Below, in pieces: positions 11,677 to 23,723 of a DNA stretch of 64,000 bases. The translations under genes and the position numbers were made by a program. Below the pieces are notes generated by a model. It was not told the origin of the DNA, ran no database searches, and was given only the letters and a program-made list of their open reading frames with translations. How positions within the stretch are numbered: position 1 is the stretch's first letter; each line of letters opens with the position of its first letter. Source of the DNA: Lepas anatifera (Eukaryota > Arthropoda > Thecostraca > Lepadidae); NCBI GenBank assembly GCA_034440635.1, contig JAOTON010001682.1:526501-590500 (forward strand), in the 5' to 3' direction.

Positions 11677-13967
11677 CACATATTTCCGTTTTATGAGGAG
11701 AATCTGGACATAGCTCCCCTTAACTCTCGAGTCTCGACACCGTCTCGGTACAAGATCGTGTCCCATCTATAAAATCTAAAAGCTGGGTGGAATCGAGCAT
11801 TTGCTCACTTGAGGCCCTTTATTCTAAACATACATTAATAACTCCTACAAAAAACGCAAAACATTCAACAAATCGTGGTTTGAAACCATTAGCCATACTC
11901 CTCTGAAATTCTCCACGTTGATTGTTCCGCTGAAATGAAGACTTCCCATCCCTGATCCATCATTATAAAATTCCACATGAAATAACACAAAATCGCCCCT
12001 AGCTCCTTTCACACGCGCATTGGGCGTTTCTCAACAACACGACGAAAATAACAGAAAAACCGACATCAAAGCGTGCCGATCAATTAGGGAATACCTCTCG
12101 TCAAACAACTGTACTAATTCTACCGCAGCTCGACCAAGCCGGGTGCAGTCATGCGAGTAAGAAGGCGGTCAGGCCGCCTCTCGGACGAGCTCGTAGTGGC
12201 ACCGTATATCTGTGGACACTCAACTGGAAAGGAAATGGCAGCACCGAAAGTGGAAGCAAAATGAAGGATTTCCTTCAGAGCGTATGAATAAAAATGGGGG
12301 CATATTTCTATATCTTAATTATTGTGCAATGTTTAAGAACATGATCGGATAAAATTGTGTGGGGTTCAGGGTAGGTAGATATGGGTAAAATATGACTATG
12401 GATGGAAAATCAGCAGAATATCAGTCGAGTAAAGTATACAACAGCCAAGCGTAAGCATAGGACAGTTGGTGAGAAAGAAAACGACAATGATAAAACGTAC
12501 CGTTCGGTGCTTCAAGCGGCGATATCACCTCAAAGCGAACGCAACGGTCAAGTCTATTAATACGCAAACCCACCGCTAGAGTCGGTGGAGGCGCTAGTAT
12601 CGGCGAAGGCGCCGGGTCAAGTTTCGAGGTTACAACGACCGCAGAGGTATCGTAATAAAAGCCGCTCTGAGCTGGGGCAAGATGAGGGTGAGGGACACTA
12701 GCGGGCGACCAGAAGAAGTGACCGAACAGCCCTGACGTCATTTAGAGATCTCCGTGGATAGTTTGTGCATTCTCGTCCATTGGTGTGAATGTGACATGAA
12801 CTTTCATACGTACCAACTTACCTTTCCATACCAGCTATACCAGTTATCGTGTGTTCTCCCGATCAGCAAAGATATTTCAGCAAACTCGCATATCGGTTAG
12901 AATGACCAATCACTGCTGCTGACTCTATGCACTACGATGTGATAATTTAACATTGAGCTGAAACAGTCTATCTTAACCAAACCGTAGCCATTTACCTCTC
13001 CCAGAAGCCGGATAAAACCAGTTCAATCCAACCTCAAGTCACTTCCCCTGTCCATTCGCCCTCCATTAACCGCTGCCGCTGCTCTTTTCCTGGGTCACCA
13101 CATCAAAGGTGCCGCCCAGAAAGTGAGTGGCACGCGCCGCATACTAATCAGTTGCGGTGTGGAGACTGTCGCCAAGACCAAAGTCGAGTACTCGGAGTGT
13201 GATGGTGCATATTTAGTGGTGGGCATACGACAGGGGAGTTGTGATATTTTGGGAGAGGTCCGGTGTCGGCGTCAAAAGGCAGGAGCAGGGATTTGCTGAG
13301 AGAGAACAAGAGCATTCGATGTGGAAAGACGAGATTGGTAAGGTATTTATCGGAATAAAAGGCATTAAAAGCTCTCTGTACGAACTGTGAAATGTCATTC
13401 CGGAGCCAATACATAGCTTCCACACACGATACAACACAATAAGATTGCATCGGCTGTGTATTCCTCTTCGCAGCTATCATATATCGACCGGGAAATGTGA
13501 AAAGATGGAAGCTTGGAATTAAACCACCTTCATGGAAGGGGTTACCCTCTCTTCTCATCTTGTCTCTTCTAATAGAGTCGTATTATCTGCATATCGATCA
13601 AACGCAAACTTAAAAGTATTTAATACGTATTCTGAAAGTAATTTGCCTAGACTCTTGCAGGTGTTATCTAAAACCACCATCAATTATCAAACAGGAAAAT
13701 CTGCATAAAGAAGCCCGGGTTATCAGGATTTCCGGGATCTAAACAAAGGCCTGCCCCTCCCTGAAAACACCAACAGAAAACAATGACACCACCAGCGCCT
13801 TTCCCTGCTGTCGATCTCATCGTCATCAGACAACAGACTAGAGAAACGAGTTCCACTATCCCCGGTATGCGGTTTCTCCTCCACCCTGACACATTGGCAA
13901 GGCATCCATCCCTTACTTCACTCGTGCTCAGAAGCACCGCTAAAGCATCCGTGCCTGCCTATCTCAA

Positions 13968-14222
13968 CATAGGCGGATCCAGGATTGCCGATCGGGGGAG
14001 GGCACCTTCCCGGGGGGGGCGCCATCCGGACCAGGGGGGCGCCACTTATGACCGGCGAAACCTATCAGGTGGGCGCCAAATCCTGTCGGTGGGCGCCGAC
14101 TTTCGTATCCTGGGGAGGGGGTGGGAAGCGACAATTCAGGGGGGCGCCATCGACCATTCAGGGGGCGCCGAGGGTCGATCGGGGGGGCACGTGCCCCCCT
14201 TGCCCCCCTGGATCCGCCTATG
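13968..14222. mobile_element. hAT-type MITE with perfect ends and perfect 8-bp duplication
   Basis: The ends are perfect inverted repeats CATAGGCGGATCCAGG and CCTGGATCCGCCTATG, flanked by the identical octamer TATCTCAA at 13960-13967 and 14223-14230. The interior is very G-rich and holds at least five copies of a GGGCGCC core about 25-45 bp apart, unlike the other MITEs here. Intact ends suggest it is the youngest copy in the window. Long open frames on both strands across it are artefacts of stop-poor GC-rich DNA. Confidence 0.9.
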
Positions 14223-14456
14223 TATCTCAACCTACTTGCGAAACCAAAAGACAGTTTACTGAGGACGATGTACACAAGTGAGACACAAGAGAAACCGACA
14301 GTACTGAGAGAGAACTTATCTGATGGCGGAATCTGCACGGACGCGAGGTCGCGGAATACACGTGACACGAATACAACAATCGACCTTGTTGACTTCTCCA
14401 ATTACGACAGATCTAACGTCATTCTTTGCATGAACTGGTCGCACGCGCAGACAGCT

Positions 14457-14620
14457 CAGTGGCGGATAACAAGGGGAGCTAATCGGGGGGGCTTAAGCAC
14501 CTCCCGAAATGTCCGAATGCCTATAGTTAGAACATAGACGGAGGCTGATCCGAGGTAATGGCGGGAAGGCTCGATCCCTAGCGCCCCCCCCCCCCGAGTT
14601 AAGTCCTGGATACGCCACTG
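14457..14620. mobile_element. hAT-type MITE, main ~165-bp subfamily
   Basis: It starts CAGTGGCGGATAACAAGGGG and ends GTCCTGGATACGCCACTG; flanking octamers AGACAGCT and AGACAAAT match at 6 of 8. The middle has the subfamily signature CTATAGTTAGAACATAGACG followed by GAGGCTG, and the two arms are partly inverted copies of each other. Confidence 0.8.
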
Positions 14621-14882
14621 AGACAAATATCCAACATTCCCGCAAGCGACGGTCACACTACCTCCAAAACCAAAGTATTCCCAAGAGATAACATTACATC
14701 AACCAATGACTACTGACCTTATCTATTGTGGCGACGCCGGTCTGGCATTGAACTAGAACAAGAATAGCTTTGACCCCCATAGCGAAGGATACTTCCAGCT
14801 TCCAACCAGTGGGCATTAGTAATACAGATCACAGCAGCAACGCCACAACAGACTAGACGGGTTCTGTTACATGGTCACTTGC

Positions 14883-15036
14883 CAGTGGCGGATCCAGGAC
14901 TTCATTCGGCGGGGGGGGACTAGGGGCTTGAACTTCCCCGTCATTGCCTTGGAACAGCCTGCGGCTATGTATTAACTATAGAAGCTCGGTCATTTCGGGG
15001 GCTAGAGCCCCTAGCCGCCATTGTATCCGTCTCTAT
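14883..15036. mobile_element. hAT-type MITE, main subfamily, decayed right end
   Basis: The left end CAGTGGCGGATCCAGGACTT is intact. The right end reads TTGTATCCGTCTCTAT where TATCCGCCACTG is expected, so the last few bases have mutated and the end is approximate. The core signature GCGGCTATGTATTAACTATA is present. Flanking octamers no longer match well. Confidence 0.72.
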
Positions 15037-17181
15037 CACCGGTCGATCATTATATCCATATTGGTGGTAAAACATGGCCAAAACTAAATAGCACCGGTAA
15101 AGACCATGAACCAAAAACAACCCTGACCAGTCGTATCCAACAGACCATAAGCTAACTCCAGCCAGATGCCGACTCCCACAACCCCGTGCGAAATTTACGA
15201 ACCCGCAACGGCCCGGACCTAATCCAGACAAACTTTATTACCTCCAACCGACCGCAGCCAACACACAGCTGTCTCGGCGTACATTACGCTAGATTTACGC
15301 ACGATATACGCGCTATTTACGGCCCAGTTATGACAGCTGTGGTTACGCGCCGTCAGCGCGTAAGTTTTTGTGAGAGGCGCCCCGCTGATTTCGTCTGGCT
15401 CATGAGGCAGTCGTTCCAGTCAGCCTTTTGGAATGAGAAGATGACGTGGTGGGAAGAGTTGGGCAGGAATCAGAGGTAGCTCGTTTGAATGAGAGTAGCT
15501 CAGTGTTTATATAAATGCAAGATTGAGTTTTTTCTTACTTCCATAGTTTCGTTAAATCAGATTCAGAAAATCATTCTAAAGGGCCAAAAATATGTTTGAG
15601 AGGAAGAAATTATTTTTTCAATTCACCAAAAGGATGATAAGAGAAAAAATTTCAAAGTTAGGGATCAGGCGCAATCTCAAGGGTTTTTTTTAAATACTGT
15701 GCCAATATCTCGGATGGTTTTGAGCAGCTTTGAAGTAGAAAATGATTGGACATTGTAAAACGACAGAACCTGATACCAACAATAAGATAGAATGGCCCTA
15801 GTAATTTTGTAAGCTGCAACATTATAAGAGAGAAATTCACACCAAAAACATTAAAAACAAAAACTAAACGATTTGGCAATCGTGGTATCTCTAAATAAAA
15901 TACAATCAGACCTTTGGATCACGTGCAGTAACTTCCTGTACATTCAAAATCGTTCACTTAGTTCGTAGGTACGCCATAAATAACCACCAAACAACGTCGA
16001 TGCGATTTCAGCCTATCTCCGTGGTGCCGAACCTCGAAACTGGCACCTCTAATCAGCACGGGGCGTCTATCAGTCCCCGATCAGCATCTCCAATGACGGA
16101 CACCATCAGCACTGATGGCTGAGCCAGCGGGAGGTTACTGCGCATGCGCCGACAGCCGATACGTCTGGTCCGTCTCGGTCCGCCACTAACGACTGTTTTC
16201 CTGATGGCCCAGGGAGCTGATACTGACTGGGGAAGTCAGGACTGGCGGGGGGTCTCAGAAAATGACGATGGAGGTATTGTTAGAAGCATCGCCAAAATAA
16301 AACGAATTATTTTACTAACTAGGGAGTACGACAAGCCACTGTCAACACCGTTTCGGGCTTAATTATTTGGACTTTCAGGCTCACCGTCCTTTTTAAGACA
16401 TGCAGCTTGAAAATCGTTACTCTGGTACATATTGTTTTAAACTATTAGAATAACAGATGGATGGAACTACTTCAAACCATAATAAAGTCTACAGACAGCT
16501 GATAATTAATGCGAAATGGGAGTTCGTCGCCCATTAAAAGTTATCATAGGGTCCGCAGCAGTCATAAGGAACTAAATTACTAACCATGCTCGCGAATCAG
16601 TGTTCAAATCGGCCGAAATACTACCACAATACCATCATTACGACCACTGAAAAACAGAGCGCTCCACATATCCAGGAACTGATATGGGCATTGTCTATTT
16701 CCCACGGTTGAAATAGCACCAAATTCTGTCGGTTCTCGACCACCTGGTCCACGGCATTTCATTATCCTCACTATTAACGACCACCGGCACGCAACTGTGC
16801 AACTGAGGAAGCTTGGGACATATCAAACGACGACAAAAAGTACCAAACCAAATACACTGGACGTCCGAATGTCACAGGTGGATGGTTCAGCGATTTCTGC
16901 TCAGTAATTTACGATGAATGGTGTTTTCATAAGCGCCAAAAGTGTTTCCTTGTGTGTCGAGCATATCACTGTATCAAAACAACACAAAGATGACACATTG
17001 ACTGACTCATTGAACTTCTCTGTCGACAAGTTTCTGATATTTTTCATACGCCGATCGCCAAAACCGGGCTTGTAACAATTTCGACAAGATAGGACATTCT
17101 GGAAAAAAAAAACGAGACTTCAGTTTTTAAATGAAACCACTATTTCGAACCCAGTCCTCGTGCTGGACTAGCCTGCCATCT

Positions 17182-17203
17182 CCACACACACACACACACA
17201 AAA
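17182..17203. repeat. (CA)n microsatellite
   Basis: A CA dinucleotide run of about 10 units. Confidence 0.95.
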
Positions 17204-19434
17204 CAGCGGAGCACGCGTCCACTTGGACAATCACCCAGCCCCGCACTGTCGCAGTCAGGCGCTAAGGCTCACACCACGACAGTAAGATAAAGTAGGCAGT
17301 CACGATTCTGACCTTTAGCGCCTCGGCGGAGGGCCTGGGTGGCCGACAGAGGTTATGGTTATTGTGTTTATGGTGTCTGGAGAGAGATACGTTGACTGTT
17401 TTGATAGAAGATTAGGCCTTTGTTTGGTCGAGTGAATGGGAGGGAAAACGTTTCTAATACCTTTTTAGGCACATAACAGCTTTAATTATTCAATTATATT
17501 TTCGTTGAGCAGCTGGCTTATACAATTACTTAACTTGAAGAAACATTACGGATGGTTCAAAATAGAACATTGGAGCTCACCACCTTCTTAATCAGTTATA
17601 ACACACGATACATTCAACCCCTAACATTTGAAAGACCGTTTCCTGGGCGGTTCAAGGTTATCTCTTGAACTCCGTCCCAGAACAGTTCTAACCTGGCACA
17701 CGGTTACATCACCTAGCCCGATCTACCCCCCCCTCTCCTCCCCTCCCTCCCTACACCGACGAATCGTGATTCCCCGGAGGAGAGCACTGTTTTTGCACGT
17801 TTTTTGCACGTGCACCTACCCTTGAGCATCGGGTCGGAGCACGCTTCGTGGACCGCTGCCGCTGCAAAAACAACAGCAGGTACGACGCCGCAGGGGGAGG
17901 GGTAGTTGAAGGACAGCGGACATCACGAGCGTGAAGGAAAAACGACCGCTGGGGGCGCAGTGGGAGCACAGGGCGACGAGTCAGGCTGGGTGCAACGAGC
18001 GTGGATGCAACAGCCACAGAGCTGCTTCACAGGTAGTAGCCATGGCGACAGTTTCCTGTTGGGCGGTGTAGCGGAAGCTGATGCTTCTTCAGAAGTTGTT
18101 TCAGAGGGATCGCTAGAGGAAAAGCTATACTTAAATCATGCCACTTTTGGTTTTGAAGCCCAATACTGACTCCATCTTCTAGTCAACAATTTTCAATAAG
18201 TAATATCTCCCGGTTGATTAAAACATTGAATCATGCCGGCCCGACAGCTAGCAAAGCCTCTGCTTGTTCTACCAATATGATATCCACTCTCTGTATAAAA
18301 GACCGTGGCTCCATGCATCCGTACTGCGATATCTACCGGTTGTCAATGACCTTGAACCCGCTCCCAGAGCAGATCACGTGGCCCGGATTGCCTCGGGGCG
18401 AGCGAGTAGGCGAACCAGAAAAAAACACATGGCCGAACGAGAAGAGCACAGCTAAGCAATGGAAATAAATTGGAGCGTAATGAGCGAACGATGAATCTTA
18501 ATTTGCTGGTCTTCAGAAACAAATAAAAATATGAGGATTACCAAACAAGTTTGTATCCAAGATTTTTCCCCAAACTGCACGTATTACATGAAACAAAATG
18601 TATACATATGAGCTATGGCTTTGCGAGGTAGGTAACAAAAGACCTCGGCATTATGACAGGTGGTAAGCCCCTGTAATCAGTATCTTCGCTAATAACAGGG
18701 CGTAGTTTGCTAACGAACAAACTCTGGCTAATTAGATACCAGATGGTAATCATGGCTGAATAGACACGCCACCGATATAGAATTTTTACCGCCTGCGCTT
18801 AAAATCACGCTTCAGCAAGAACGTCATGAATAGGTTCTAAAAGAAAACAGGCAGTTGAAAAATCAAGCTTAAAGAGTATAGAGCTAGCATATTACCTCCT
18901 GGTCATTACACAGGTATTGTACATAGTACATGCAAACCTCGCTCTCCTTAGTTGTGTACTATCTGTTCTAGTCATTCACACTGACTCTGTGAGTCATACT
19001 TTCACAGAAATGCCGTGTAAGCTCTTCTCTGCTCAAACAAAAACACTGGAATGGAAAACACTGGAACACTGGAATTCTACGAGTCACCCGAGCTCGTCAA
19101 GAATTTTATGTTTACTTCCACCCCATTATCCCCTGGCGGAACTCCTCAAAGTTCGTGCAAGAATTACTGCCGCTCAGTTTTAACTCGCCAGTCACGACCA
19201 AACATACCCGCGCTCTATCATTAAAGTTCAGAATGCCGTTCCCAACCGGCGTCTAACCACCTCTATTGCTCTGCTTTGCTCGCTGCATAATCGTTCATCA
19301 ATTACGGAACATTCTCCGGGCGCACCAATAAATGCCGAAATTACCTGTCAAGTGCCTAGACAACAACGCTCACAAGACCAGAGCCATCCTTGGGAAAACT
19401 TCCCTGAGATTGTTGCTCGGTGATAATCGTTTGT

Positions 19435-19448
19435 CTGCGCATGCGCAG
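19435..19448. promoter_or_regulatory. NRF1-type palindrome
   Basis: CTGCGCATGCGCAG is a perfect palindrome containing the NRF1 core GCGCATGCGC; near matches occur at 16140 and 34592. NRF1 sites often mark TATA-less animal promoters, but no coding first exon was recognised nearby. Confidence 0.3.
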
Positions 19449-20057
19449 AAGACAGCAGCCGTCAGCGGTGATTCGGCCTCATTAAGACTTTCATGAGGGC
19501 TCTTCATAACGCGTTGGTCGTTATTTAAACCATTAATCTGACCTTAGACAGCGGGAGCCCCAGCAGGACAAGCACGCACCAACGTCTCGAGGAGAAAACA
19601 CGTCATCTAGTATACAGTAACGCACCCGATAAGGCAATGTCCAAACGATGCCCAAGACATATCACAAACTCCTGATGCCTTCTCTATTCAGGTTGAAAAT
19701 GATTGGTGGTTTTGGCACGCGCATTTGGCCGGCTAGATGGATGATGAAGTATGAACAACGCCGCTACAAATAGGCCCCTGCACTTTCTTCTGCTGTGATC
19801 TAGCACGTATCGATTGCCATGTCTTGCTGAGTTTCTCGAACATAATCGAGCGAAAAGAGCCTACTTACACGAAACCTCGTTAACATTTCCTCTTCCTACT
19901 TAAGCGAAATGCATCTTGGAATCCGAATCCTCCAGAAAATCCCCAACACAAGTGCACCGACCTAGCCACGTTGTGCGGTACCTACCCCTGTTTGTGAGTA
20001 CGTCTAACGGTAGAAGGAAGCGGACAGCCAAACAGCTTAAACTGTCAGGGCAGAAGG

Positions 20058-20213
20058 CAGTGGCGGATCCAGGACTTCATTTCGGTGGGCTAGGGGATTC
20101 GAGCCTCCTCAGCATTTCCCCTAATCAGCCTCCGCCTATGCATTGACTACATACACTCAGACATTGGGGGAGGGGGGCTTGAGCTCCCTAGCTCCCCCTT
20201 GTATCCGCCGCTG
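20058..20213. mobile_element. hAT-type MITE, main subfamily
   Basis: Left end CAGTGGCGGATCCAGGACTT, right end TTGTATCCGCCGCTG. Flanking octamers GCAGAAGG and ACGGAAGG match at 6 of 8. The core CCTCCGCCTATGCATTGACT is typical, and the CTAGGGG/AGCTCCCTAG arms make it nearly palindromic. Confidence 0.8.
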
Positions 20214-20885
20214 ACGGAAGGGTACGTCATAAACGGAGGCGAATGGACAGGTACCATACAGAATGGAACGCCGAGTAGGCAGCAATGGACGGTTACGATA
20301 AATGGGGGTAAGGACAGATTATGATTGGGGAATTTCCTTCTGGGGTAGCAGGGAAATGCTGAAGCTGGGAGTGTCTGTCTCTCCAATGGATGGAGGAATG
20401 CAAATGAGATGAGGTGATTTGTCGACTATGCTAAATGACCATAACTACTTGGCGCTTCGCATGGAAGACGGAAGAGCAGACGTTAGAAAAGAAAGAAGGA
20501 AAAGACGTGTTAGAAGTGCCACAAACAGGAGGGAGAAACGAATATACTGAACTTTTTGATAACTAGTGATTGTACAAGGACCACAGGTATACTTGTAAAA
20601 AATATTGGCTTAAGACCCATTGTGAATGTATCAAAAGTATTTCAAGCCAAATACCATACTAGCCTTCCTAGAGCCAGACCCAGCAAATCCCTTCAGCATT
20701 CTGAACGAACGCTATTCTCACACCGTCCTGCCTTATCCGCGCCCTTCGCTCAGCCAGATATTTGAATACAACGGTGGTATAAAGCATGGTGGCGGCGCCC
20801 CAGCCGGTAACCATGGCAACCCAGCTGCTGATGGAAGCCGCTTGGCAGGCATGGGAAATCAATTGCGAATAGACGGCGCACAAAC

Positions 20886-21058
20886 ACGAGAGAGAGGATG
20901 GAGAAAGACGAGAAGAGAAGGAGGGAGAGCGAGAGAAAGATAAGGAGAGAGGACACGGAGCACGGGGAGGGAGAGAATGGAAAAGAGAGGGAGGGAGAGG
21001 ATGGCAAAGAGGGGTAAGAAAGGAATTGCGAGAGAGGGGGAGAAAGAGAGGGAGAAAC
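20886..21058. repeat. Purine tract (GA-rich, about 170 bp)
   Basis: Almost every base on the plus strand is A or G, in GAGAGG, GGGAGAG and GAAAGAG motifs without a fixed period. Such tracts can form triplex DNA. Three minus-strand frames of S, L, P and F repeats come from it. Confidence 0.9.
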
Positions 21059-21540
21059 ACAATATCAAGCCGGATATTTAGGTGAAAAGCATGTTGAGCA
21101 CATGGCAAAGCATGAGATGTTCTGAAATTTAAACCTCCAGCTTTAAGAGATATACGCAACGACGCAGCTTGGTCCAGCGTGCGTTATAAATCCAGCCAAT
21201 TCTTCCACATCTATGATTTCGCCATTACTGAGTTAACTATACCTAGGTACGCATACAAATTAAACACCTCTGAAAACCTGGAACCCTGGTCATACCGCTC
21301 TTTTAGCAGGTCCCGCGATATTTATCTCCGTTTTTCAGTTTTCCAGCTCTAACACCTGGCGGAGTTCACTCTTGACTTCACAAAGTCACGCTTCCTTTCC
21401 GAGTCTCGTGCCAAGCCGGACAGCGTGGCTTCGCAGGGGGGGGATTCTCTGAACCAGGCATGACTCAGCGGAAACAATTTCCAACGGTGAGGCACAGCGC
21501 TGGAGCCGAACAATGGCGGTCACCGGACGAGGATTTGTGT

Positions 21541-21884
21541 CGGAAGGAAAGGCGAGACGGGTGAGGGAGTGAAGAGGTGAAGTGAAGAGATGAAAATAAT
21601 AATCTTAAGCCGAAAAATTAGATGGAAAACATAGATATTTTGTATATTGAAACCCACCCTTCGGCGCCAATGCAAGAGTTGAGATTTCATCAGGCAGCTT
21701 CAGTGATTCGTAAGGAAGAGAGACGAGGCGGGTGAGGGAGTGAAAAGGTGAAGTGTAGAGATGACAAGAATAATTTTCCACCTAGAATATAGATAAGAAA
21801 CATCTATTTGTCATGTTAGTAAAACTCACTCTTCGGCGCCAATGCAAGATTTAAGGTCACATTAGGCACCTTTTGTAATTCGTA
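21541..21884. repeat. Two-copy tandem repeat, period about 171 bp
   Basis: GGGTGAGGGAGTGAA at 21560 and 21731 and TTCGGCGCCAATGCAAG at 21660 and 21832 fix a period of 171-172 bp. The copies differ by many substitutions, so the duplication is old. The period is close to typical satellite lengths, but only two copies are present. Confidence 0.85.
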
Positions 21885-23483
21885 ACAAACATTGCTCAAA
21901 CATAACAGTCATTACAGCAAAATTCACTGCCACTGACACCACTTACTGTTTGTCATAAAAACCATAGCTATCAGCGATGAATGCGCTATCAACCTCGGCG
22001 ATTTTCTAACGCCAAAGAACAGACACGCCATCAGACTGTCACAGCACCGGTAAAACTGTCTCTAACCACAGAAGTCAGCAAACAGAGGGCTATCAGCTCC
22101 TAACCACAGCCATCATCACGGCCACACGACAGTTAGCAGGTATTGTGTTACCAAATCAGTAAAAAACCTTCACACCATGCCGGCAAAAACTTCACCGGTC
22201 GGTACCGCCGCGGGGGCGTCTAGTGTCGAAACAGCAGTGCTCGGGGTTTGTTTCCTATGCAGCAGCGCAGTCGCCAAGTGTTACCCGCCCAATCGACGTT
22301 GAAGTTACCTCGCTCGGAACTGAAGAGATCTCCAGAGCGGGAGAGCTCCACGGAAACGAGAGAAGGTATTTCGGAGGAAAACCACAGAGCATGCTGAGAA
22401 ACGAGGAGTTATCACAGCACTTAAGCCGTAAATTACCGTCTTTTCATAAAAAAACATCACCGAATTAAGCAACAACAACAATTACCAGAAATTTTAAACA
22501 CCACTATCAAAGACAGCGTACCGCACGAACAGACAAATAATTCACCACAAGAAGCCCCCACTGCTACCGCAATAAAACGTTTAGCACCACAGGGGCGCCT
22601 GTTACCGGAAAATGGCGCGAGAATCATACTGTCTGGTGCCCGGCCGGAAAACAATCCGGCGAACAGGTTAACCGAGTCGTAGGGAAATTATCCTGAGGCA
22701 GAGGCAGAATCAGGGATGTTATCCTAAGAGGCTTCTCTTGCTGACAGTAGCATTACATGAAAATGATTTGTTTATGGTGGCATGATACAATGAAATCGGC
22801 CCAAATTTTCAGATTAGAAAGGAATGTAATGGGCTCCAGAAAGAAGAGGCTACGGTAACCCAGTGATAGACATGAAACAGCCGCATCGGAGAAGCGAAAG
22901 GTAAGGAGGGCGAGGGGGTGCCAGGGCGCTTAGCACCCCAATTTGTATCTGAGACAGTGTCGATTTCAGCCGAACTGGGACAATCAGAAATTTTTGCAGC
23001 CAGTGTGTGCGGCAAGTGAGACAAAATCCGGCTAGCTTTTTTACTCTGCGGAAAGTTCGAGTTTAAAGACTAGCTCCTTCAAATCCCTAGCCTTTTTGCC
23101 GGAGGCGACGCTTATTGTGGTACTGAGGAGTAGCAGATAACATTACGAAATTTAAGTTTTCATGCAAATGAAATCATATAGACTTGCACTTAGGCTGGCT
23201 TCTTTCATCGGAAAAGATGATACAGTCAGTCTAATGGGATATCAACGTGTCAAACACTGACCACGTATAATCCACTTCTAACAAGCGACTGTTCAGCAAT
23301 CTCCTTTGCAGCCCTCCCAATCCCTCGTCCTGGAGCCGCCCCTGCCGGGAGCCGACCCCTTCACCAGCCAACGCTGCGACTGTCGCACCCAGCACCGTAC
23401 TGTCGCGGGCACAATGGACACGACAGTCCATTGTTTAAGCCCGACTCACACGCGCGAGTTTAGCGGACACTGGGCTCCGATCA

Positions 23484-23723
23484 GGCAGTCTGGCAGTACG
23501 TGGACAGTATGGTAGTATGACAGTAAGCAATACGTGGACAATATGACAGTAAGATAGTATGACAGTATGTGGACAGTATGACAGTATGTGGACAGTATGA
23601 CAGTATGACAGTAAGCAGTACGTGGACAGTATGACAGTATGGCAGTGAGCAATACGTGGACGGTATGTTAGTATGGCAGTATGTGGACAGTATGACAGTG
23701 TGACAGTAAGCAGTACGTGGACG
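23484..23723. repeat. Irregular minisatellite of CAGTA(T/C)GTGGA and GACAGTA motifs
   Basis: About 240 bp of interleaved GCAGTACGTGGACAGTATGA and ACAGTATGACAGTA motifs, in variable order. Higher-order units of about 35-75 bp are visible. It is non-coding; minus-strand frames through it are artefacts. Confidence 0.9.

Larger units (their letters stand above)
15037..20057. other. No recognised gene; unique sequence
   Basis: Includes a CA microsatellite, a C/T-rich tract at 17725-17755 and NRF1-like palindromes. None of the open frames resembles a known protein. Confidence 0.45.

Noticed and set aside
12823..12885. Minus-strand exon FAEISLLIGRTHDNWYSWYG followed by K and a GTAAGT donor
   Set aside because: The donor and a TTCTAAC branch-like motif are attractive, but there is no pyrimidine tract, third positions are not GC-rich and no family is recognised.
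13783..14537. Several overlapping frames over 95 codons on both strands
   Set aside because: They cross the G-rich MITE at 13968-14222 and its neighbour at 14457. Glycine/proline-rich translations follow the repeat composition.
20668..21159. 163-codon minus-strand frame rich in S, L, P and F
   Set aside because: It is the complement of a GA-rich purine tract; composition alone explains the missing stops.
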